DNA from: Microbacterium sp. 70-16
GTDB lineage: Bacteria > Actinomycetota > Actinomycetes > Actinomycetales > Microbacteriaceae
Assembly: GCF_001898315.1 (NCBI RefSeq)
Contig: NZ_MKTQ01000014.1
Location: forward strand, 62,001 to 126,000
DNA: 64,000 nt
Direction: 5' to 3'
Shown: positions 59,761 through 64,000 of the stretch, one piece after another
Layout of the letters: every line of letters begins with the position of its first letter
How positions within the stretch are numbered: the stretch's first letter is position 1
Position numbers and translations under genes: made by a program
Notes under the pieces: model-generated
Told to the model about the DNA's origin: nothing
The model's input: the letters and a program-made list of their open reading frames with translations, nothing else
Database searches by the model: none

Positions 59761-61352
59761 CACGCACAGATGAGCCGATGGATGCCTTCGACGCCGACGC
59801 CGCATTTCCCGACGGTGCGCACACGATCGGCCGCTGGCTGACCGATCGGGCGGCGGCCTTGCCCGGGCATCCGGCGATCGACGACCGCGGCGTGCGGATC
59901 GGTTACGCCGACCTCGAGGCGCGGGCGGCCGCGCTCGCGCTGTCGCTGCAGCGGGCGGGGTACGGGCCGGGTGATCGGATCGCGACGGTGTCGGGCAACT
60001 CGATCGACCATGTGGTCGTGTTCTTCGCGTGCGCCAAGAGTGGCGTCGCGTTCGTGCCGCTCTCGTGGCGGCTCGCCCCGCGCGAGCTGGCCGAGGTGCT
60101 CGAGCAGGCTGACCCCGTACTCGTCCTCGTCGAGGACGAGTACACCGGCGTCGCGTCCGACGCGCTGGCCCGCGTAGCCGAGCCGCTCGTCGTCGCCGCG
60201 CTAGGCACGACCGGCATCGAGACGGTCGTGCCGCCGCGCCGCGGCCCCGCCGCGCCCCGGCGCGCCGTGCGCGACGACGACGCGCTGCTGATCATCTTCA
60301 CCTCGGGCAGCGAGGCGGCGCCGAAGGGTGTCGTCCTCACGCACGCGAACTGCTTCTGGAACAACCTCGCACTGGCAGGGGCCATCCAGATCACGGCCGA
60401 CGATGTCGTGCTCGCGATGCTGCCGCAGTTCCACATCGCCGCATGGAACTGCCAGCCGCTGCTGGCGTGGTGGTCGGGGGCCACCGTGGTGCTCGAGCGC
60501 TCGTTCCAGCCCCAGCGGATCCTGCAGCTGCTCGAGAAGCGCGGCGTCACGACCATGATGGGCGTGCCCACGCAATACCGGATGCTCTCCGACGACCCGA
60601 GCTTCCCAGCGATCGCGGCGGGGCCGCTGCGGCAGGCGCTCGTCGGCGGTGCGACCATGCCCGAAGACCTCGCCGCGCAATGGGCGGATGCCGGAGTGCC
60701 GCTCACGCAGGGCTACGGACTGACCGAGGCCTCACCCAACGTGCTGTGCCTCGCGGCATCCGACAGCGAGCGGTTCCCGGGAGCCGTCGGGCGGCCGTAT
60801 CCGCACGTCGACGTCTGCGTGGCCGACCCCGAGACGGGCCTCGTGCTGGCGGGTGAGGCGACCGGCGAGCTGTGGGTGCGCGGTCCGAGCGTGTTCGCCG
60901 GCTACCTGCGCGATCCGCAGGCCACCGCCCGCACGATGGCGGGGGAGTGGCTGCGCACCGGCGACATCGTGCACCGCGACGGCGCCGGGGTGTTCCGCAT
61001 CGTCGATCGCCTGAAGGACATCTTCATCTCCGGCGGCGAGAACGTCGCGCCGGCCGAGGTCGAACGCGCGCTCTGTCTGCATCCCGGCATCGCCGAGGCC
61101 GCGGTCGTCGGCGTGCCCGACCCGGTGTGGGGCGAGCGGGGTGTCGCGTTCGTCGTCCGCGCGGACGGCGCCACGCTGGGCCAGGATGAAGTGCTGGCGC
61201 ACGCCCGCAGTGAGCTCGCAGGGTTCAAGGTGCCCGTGCGGGTGGCCTTCGTCGCGGATCTGCCGCGATCGACGATCGAGAAACTGGCTCGTTCGCGACT
61301 GCGCGAGAGAGCGTCGGCACTGCTGGAGGAGACCGTTCATGAGCACCGCTGA
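59757..61352 (+). CDS. AMP-forming acyl-CoA synthetase
   Basis: A 531-residue ANL-family ligase that activates a carboxylic acid to its CoA thioester through an acyl-AMP. It shows the P-loop IIFTSGSEAAPKGVVLTHAN, QGYGLTEASPNVL (A5), WLRTGDIVHRDG and FRIVDRLKDIFISGGENVAPAEVE (A7-A8 hinge), and the catalytic Lys in RSTIEKLARSRL. It resembles medium/long-chain or aromatic acid ligases; the substrate is not predictable. Placement within a branched-chain-type importer operon suggests it activates the imported acid. ATGA overlap at its start. Confidence 0.9.
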   Translation: MTRTDEPMDAFDADAAFPDGAHTIGRWLTDRAAALPGHPAIDDRGVRIGYADLEARAAALALSLQRAGYGPGDRIATVSGNSIDHVVVFFACAKSGVAFVPLSWRLAPRELAEVLEQADPVLVLVEDEYTGVASDALARVAEPLVVAALGTTGIETVVPPRRGPAAPRRAVRDDDALLIIFTSGSEAAPKGVVLTHANCFWNNLALAGAIQITADDVVLAMLPQFHIAAWNCQPLLAWWSGATVVLERSFQPQRILQLLEKRGVTTMMGVPTQYRMLSDDPSFPAIAAGPLRQALVGGATMPEDLAAQWADAGVPLTQGYGLTEASPNVLCLAASDSERFPGAVGRPYPHVDVCVADPETGLVLAGEATGELWVRGPSVFAGYLRDPQATARTMAGEWLRTGDIVHRDGAGVFRIVDRLKDIFISGGENVAPAEVERALCLHPGIAEAAVVGVPDPVWGERGVAFVVRADGATLGQDEVLAHARSELAGFKVPVRVAFVADLPRSTIEKLARSRLRERASALLEETVHEHR

Positions 61353-62073
61353 TCAGTACGAGCCGGGGCTGCACTTCGCGACCCCCAGTCTTCTCGAACC
61401 TGCCGCCCCCCTGTCGGCGACGGGCAAGCCACTCACCAAGCGCGGCGAGGCGACGCGTCGCAAGCTGCTCGAAGCGGCCGAGCAGGTCTTCGCCGGCGTC
61501 GGGTACCACGAGGCATCCATCGTGAAGATCACCGAACGCGCCGGCATCGGCCTCGGCACGTTCTATCTCTACTTCGACAGCAAGCAGCAGATCTTCGAAG
61601 AACTGGTGCTCGATCTGAACCGCAGAGTGCGCCACTCGATGACCGAAGCGATGGCGGGCACCACCAACCGGATCGACGCCGAGCGGGCCGGGTTTGAGGG
61701 GTTCTTCCGCTTCACGGCGGCACACCCCGCCCTCTACCGCGTCGTGCGCGAAGCCGAGTTCGTCTCGCCCGAGATGCTGCGGCTGCACTACACGCGCATC
61801 GTCGACGGCTATGAGGCGGGCCTGCGCGCCGCGCAGCAGGACGGCGACGTCGACGAGGCACTCGACCCCGAAGTGACCGCGTGGGCGCTGATGGGTGCGG
61901 GCGAGCTCATCGGCATGCGCTACCTGCTGTGGGAACGCGACGAGCAGGGCGCCCCGCCCGCCGAGATGCCGCGAGAGATCATCGACGCCACGATGCGGTT
62001 CATCCGCAACGCACTGGCGGTGCGCCCTACCGGCGACACCGCCTCGACCACGGAAGGACAGAAGGATGCCTGA
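61339..62073 (+). CDS. TetR family transcriptional regulator
   Basis: A 244-residue regulator with a ~33-residue N-terminal arm before the TetR HTH: TKRGEATRRKLLEAAEQVFAGVGYHEASIVKITERAGIGLGTFYLYFDSKQQIFEELV (about residues 34-92). The C-terminal ligand domain is helical. ATG 61339 overlaps the ligase stop by 14 nt. As an in-operon regulator it probably senses an acyl-CoA or free acid and acts at the palindrome 54971-54990; this is inference from position. Confidence 0.9.
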   Translation: MSTADQYEPGLHFATPSLLEPAAPLSATGKPLTKRGEATRRKLLEAAEQVFAGVGYHEASIVKITERAGIGLGTFYLYFDSKQQIFEELVLDLNRRVRHSMTEAMAGTTNRIDAERAGFEGFFRFTAAHPALYRVVREAEFVSPEMLRLHYTRIVDGYEAGLRAAQQDGDVDEALDPEVTAWALMGAGELIGMRYLLWERDEQGAPPAEMPREIIDATMRFIRNALAVRPTGDTASTTEGQKDA

Positions 62074-62818
62074 ACAGGATCTCGCCGGGCGGCGAGCGCT
62101 CGTCACCGGCGGCGCGAGCGGGATCGGGCTGGCCTGCGTGCATGAGTTCGCCCGCCGCGGCGCGCACGTCACCGTCGCGGACTTCAACGGCGAAGCCGCG
62201 ACCGCCGTCGCCGAGGAGGTCGGCGGGGATGCCTGGGTCGTGGACCTGTCCGATACCGCCGCGCAGGAGGATCTGCACCTCGACGTCGACATCCTCGTCA
62301 ACAACGCCGGCATCCAGACCGTTGCACCGATCGACCAGTTCGAGCCCGAGCGCTGGCGCTTCATGCACCGGCTCATGGTGGAGTCGCCGTTCCTGCTCAT
62401 CCGGGCAGTGCTGCCCGGGATGTACGAACATGGCTGGGGCAGGATCGTCAATCTTTCCAGCGCGCACGGGCTGCGCGCGAGTCCGTTCAAGGCGGCCTAC
62501 GTGTCGGCCAAGCACGCCATGGAGGGTCTGTCGAAGGTGACGGCGCTCGAGGGCGGCGCGCACGGGGTGACGAGCAATTGCGTGAACCCCGCCTACGTGC
62601 GCACTCCGCTCGTCGAGAAGCAGATCGCCGATCAGGCGGCTGTGCACGGCATCGACCCGGGCGAGGTGGTCGAGAAGATCATGCTCACCGAGTCGGCGAT
62701 CAAGCGGCTCGTCGAAGCGGACGAGGTCGCCTCGCTGGTGGGCTGGCTCGTCTCTGACCGCGCGGGCATGGTCACGGGCGCCAGCTACACGATGGACGGC
62801 GGATGGACCGCGCGATGA
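62066..62818 (+). CDS. 3-hydroxybutyrate dehydrogenase-like short-chain dehydrogenase
   Basis: A 250-residue classical SDR: cofactor motif VTGGASGIGLACV, NNAGIQ, catalytic Ser in NLSSAHGLRASPFKAAYVSAKHA with Tyr and Lys in YVSAK, and an extended C-terminal region NPAYVRTPLVEKQIADQAAVHGI with IKRLVEADEVASLVGWL, which matches D-3-hydroxybutyrate dehydrogenase. NAD is the likely cofactor, since an acidic residue (VADFNG) follows beta-2. ATG 62066 has GAAGG upstream. It would oxidise a 3-hydroxy acid released or imported by the operon. Confidence 0.86.
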   Translation: MPEQDLAGRRALVTGGASGIGLACVHEFARRGAHVTVADFNGEAATAVAEEVGGDAWVVDLSDTAAQEDLHLDVDILVNNAGIQTVAPIDQFEPERWRFMHRLMVESPFLLIRAVLPGMYEHGWGRIVNLSSAHGLRASPFKAAYVSAKHAMEGLSKVTALEGGAHGVTSNCVNPAYVRTPLVEKQIADQAAVHGIDPGEVVEKIMLTESAIKRLVEADEVASLVGWLVSDRAGMVTGASYTMDGGWTAR

Positions 62819-63708
62819 CCCGGGCGAAGCACACCGTCGCGGTCCCCGTCGCGGGCGGCGATCTGACCGTCGGCGTCTGGGACGCCGACGCTTCGGGTGC
62901 CCCGACGATCGTCGCGATCCACGGGGTCACCTCGTCGCACTTGGCTTGGGAACTGCTGGCCGAAGCACTGCCCGGCGTGCGGGTCGTGGCGCCCGACCTG
63001 CGCGGGCGCGGGCGCAGCAACACGCTCGAGGGTCCGGCCGGCATGGCCGCACACGCGGAAGACCTGGCGGCGATGTTCCGGGCACTCGGGCTCGAATCTG
63101 CCCTCGTGGTCGCGCACTCGATGGGCGCCTTCGTCGGGGTGACGCTCGCCGCGCGTCACCCCGACCTCGTCTCGCGGCTCGTGCTCGTCGACGGGGGCCT
63201 TCCGCTCGGCGCTCCCGCGGGGCTCACCCCTGACGAACTCGTCGCCGCGATCCTCGGTCCGACCGCCGCGCGGCTCGACCTGCGGTTCGGGGACGTCGAG
63301 GACTATCTCGACTTCTGGCGCGGGCATCCCGCTTTCGTGGATGACTGGTCACCGCAACTCGAGGAGTATCTCGCGTACGACCTGGTACCGGCCGAGCAGG
63401 GCACGATGCGGCCCGCGACCTCGTACGCCACGACCGTCGAAGACACGATCGACATGAACACCACCACGACGATCGCCGACTCGCTGGCTGCCTTGCAGCG
63501 GCCGACGATGCTGATCACCGTGCCGCGCGGTCTGCAGAACGAAGAACCCGGGCTGTACGCCGAGCCGCATCTGGGCGCGGTGCTTGCGGACAACCCCGCG
63601 ATCGCCCATGAGCGGTGGGACGGCTTGAACCACTACACGGTCGTGATGAGTGCCACGGGCGCGCAGCGACTGGCGGGGGTGGTGCAGCAGCAGCTCGCGC
63701 TCGTCTGA
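62815..63708 (+). CDS. Alpha/beta hydrolase
   Basis: A 297-residue hydrolase with oxyanion-hole HGVTSSHLAW, RGRGRS loop, nucleophile elbow VVAHSMGAFVG (Ser near residue 101) and catalytic His in WDGLNHYTVVM near the C terminus. The substrate is unknown. As the last gene of the importer-ligase operon it may cleave an ester or C-C bond in the same pathway. ATG 62815 overlaps the SDR stop (ATGA); a GTG/ATG slightly upstream is possible. Confidence 0.88.
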   Translation: MTRAKHTVAVPVAGGDLTVGVWDADASGAPTIVAIHGVTSSHLAWELLAEALPGVRVVAPDLRGRGRSNTLEGPAGMAAHAEDLAAMFRALGLESALVVAHSMGAFVGVTLAARHPDLVSRLVLVDGGLPLGAPAGLTPDELVAAILGPTAARLDLRFGDVEDYLDFWRGHPAFVDDWSPQLEEYLAYDLVPAEQGTMRPATSYATTVEDTIDMNTTTTIADSLAALQRPTMLITVPRGLQNEEPGLYAEPHLGAVLADNPAIAHERWDGLNHYTVVMSATGAQRLAGVVQQQLALV

Positions 63709-63715
63709 GCTGCTG

Positions 63716-64000
63716 TCAGCGCGCGCCCGCGGCCACGCGCGTGGACAGTTGGTGCGCGTGCGCGAGCAGCGTGCGACCGAGCTCGGGGATGCGGTCGGGA
63801 GTGAAGCGAAACTCGACGCCGGTGAGGCTCAGCGCCCACTGCGGATGCCCCGACTTCGTGAACACGGCGGCGCCGATGCCGTAGCTGCCCTCGACGATGA
63901 GTCCGGGGTTGAGCGCGAACCCGCGCGACTGGGTCTCGCGCAGGCGTGCGCGCAGTCGCGCCTCGGCATGCGCCGACCCGTAGTGTTCGGCGAGTTCGGG
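63716..64000 (-). CDS. IclR family transcriptional regulator (C-terminal part, cut by window edge)
   Basis: A frame open from base 64000 down to the TGA at 63716-63718, 94 codons. The translation includes LRETQSRGFALNPGLIVEGSYGIGAAVF and WALSLTGVEFRFTPDRIPELG, the second half of the IclR effector-binding domain (the ARGFALNxGE...VGAPV...LSLxGP pattern). The N terminus and HTH lie beyond the window. It converges with the alpha/beta hydrolase gene, 7 nt apart. IclR regulators often control catabolic operons, so it could regulate the adjacent cluster, though orientation does not require it. Confidence 0.85.
   Translation of the reverse strand, partial: PELAEHYGSAHAEARLRARLRETQSRGFALNPGLIVEGSYGIGAAVFTKSGHPQWALSLTGVEFRFTPDRIPELGRTLLAHAHQLSTRVAAGAR

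Noticed and set aside
1..64000. rRNA, riboswitches, IS elements, prophage, origin of replication
   Set aside because: No supporting sequence was recognised: no transposase or integrase motifs, no DnaA-box cluster and no conserved riboswitch core.

Overview
The window is high-GC (roughly 70%) chromosomal DNA with dense coding, many 4-nt ATGA/GTGA gene overlaps and no rRNA, phage, IS or CRISPR signal. Gene content and order point to an actinobacterium of the family Microbacteriaceae, probably Microbacterium or a close relative. The main evidence is an AdnB/NudC/UvrD2/Lon-PDZ/UPF0182 block like the mycobacterial Rv3193c-Rv3202c neighbourhood, an actinobacterial tmRNA tag, DUF3039 and a tad pilus locus. 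Genus is an inference; family is more secure.

Layout. 1-13.4 kb: DNA repair and envelope housekeeping: AdnB-type helicase-nuclease (5' cut by the window edge), a degenerate phosphotransferase, NudC, UvrD2, a ThiF-like cysteine protein, a zincin-like protein, a membrane PDZ-Lon protease and UPF0182. 13.4-18 kb: two strong hairpin terminators, an initiator tRNA plus a remnant of a second copy, a small membrane protein, a nitrilase-family hydrolase, an aminotransferase and an HtrA-type protease. 18-27 kb: three CDP-glycerol-glycerophosphotransferase-like genes, a family 2 glycosyltransferase and a LicC-like cytidylyltransferase, which together look like a polyol-phosphate (teichoic-acid-like) polymer system; interleaved are maltokinase, two small orphan proteins and an EcsC-like protein. 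27-34 kb: an ABC exporter whose ATPase has a 250-residue low-complexity head, DUF3039, pncB, and the murI-rph-rdgB run. 34-40 kb: CDF metal exporter, the divergent LigD/Ku end-joining pair, DedA and tRNA-Leu. 40-45.4 kb: formate/nitrite channel and a compact tad pilus operon. 45.4-53.2 kb: MFS, prfB, ftsEX, smpB, SIMPL protein, ssrA, a lipoprotein, an inositol-phosphatase-family enzyme and tRNA-Lys. 53.2-64 kb: MarR-MFS pair, then a nine-gene translationally coupled operon (branched-chain-type ABC importer, acyl-CoA synthetase, TetR, 3-hydroxybutyrate-dehydrogenase-like SDR, alpha/beta hydrolase) and the tail of an IclR regulator.

Regulatory architecture is the most unusual part. At least 18 genes have a -10 hexamer (TANNNT or CATGAT) ending exactly 6-7 nt before an ATG/GTG with no Shine-Dalgarno, so they are probably read from leaderless mRNAs; this also fixes many start codons here. 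One such promoter sits in the 7-nt loop of a perfect 23-bp hairpin between the HtrA gene and the first glycerophosphotransferase gene. A heptamer, GGATGCC/GGCATCC, is strongly over-represented across the window on both strands.
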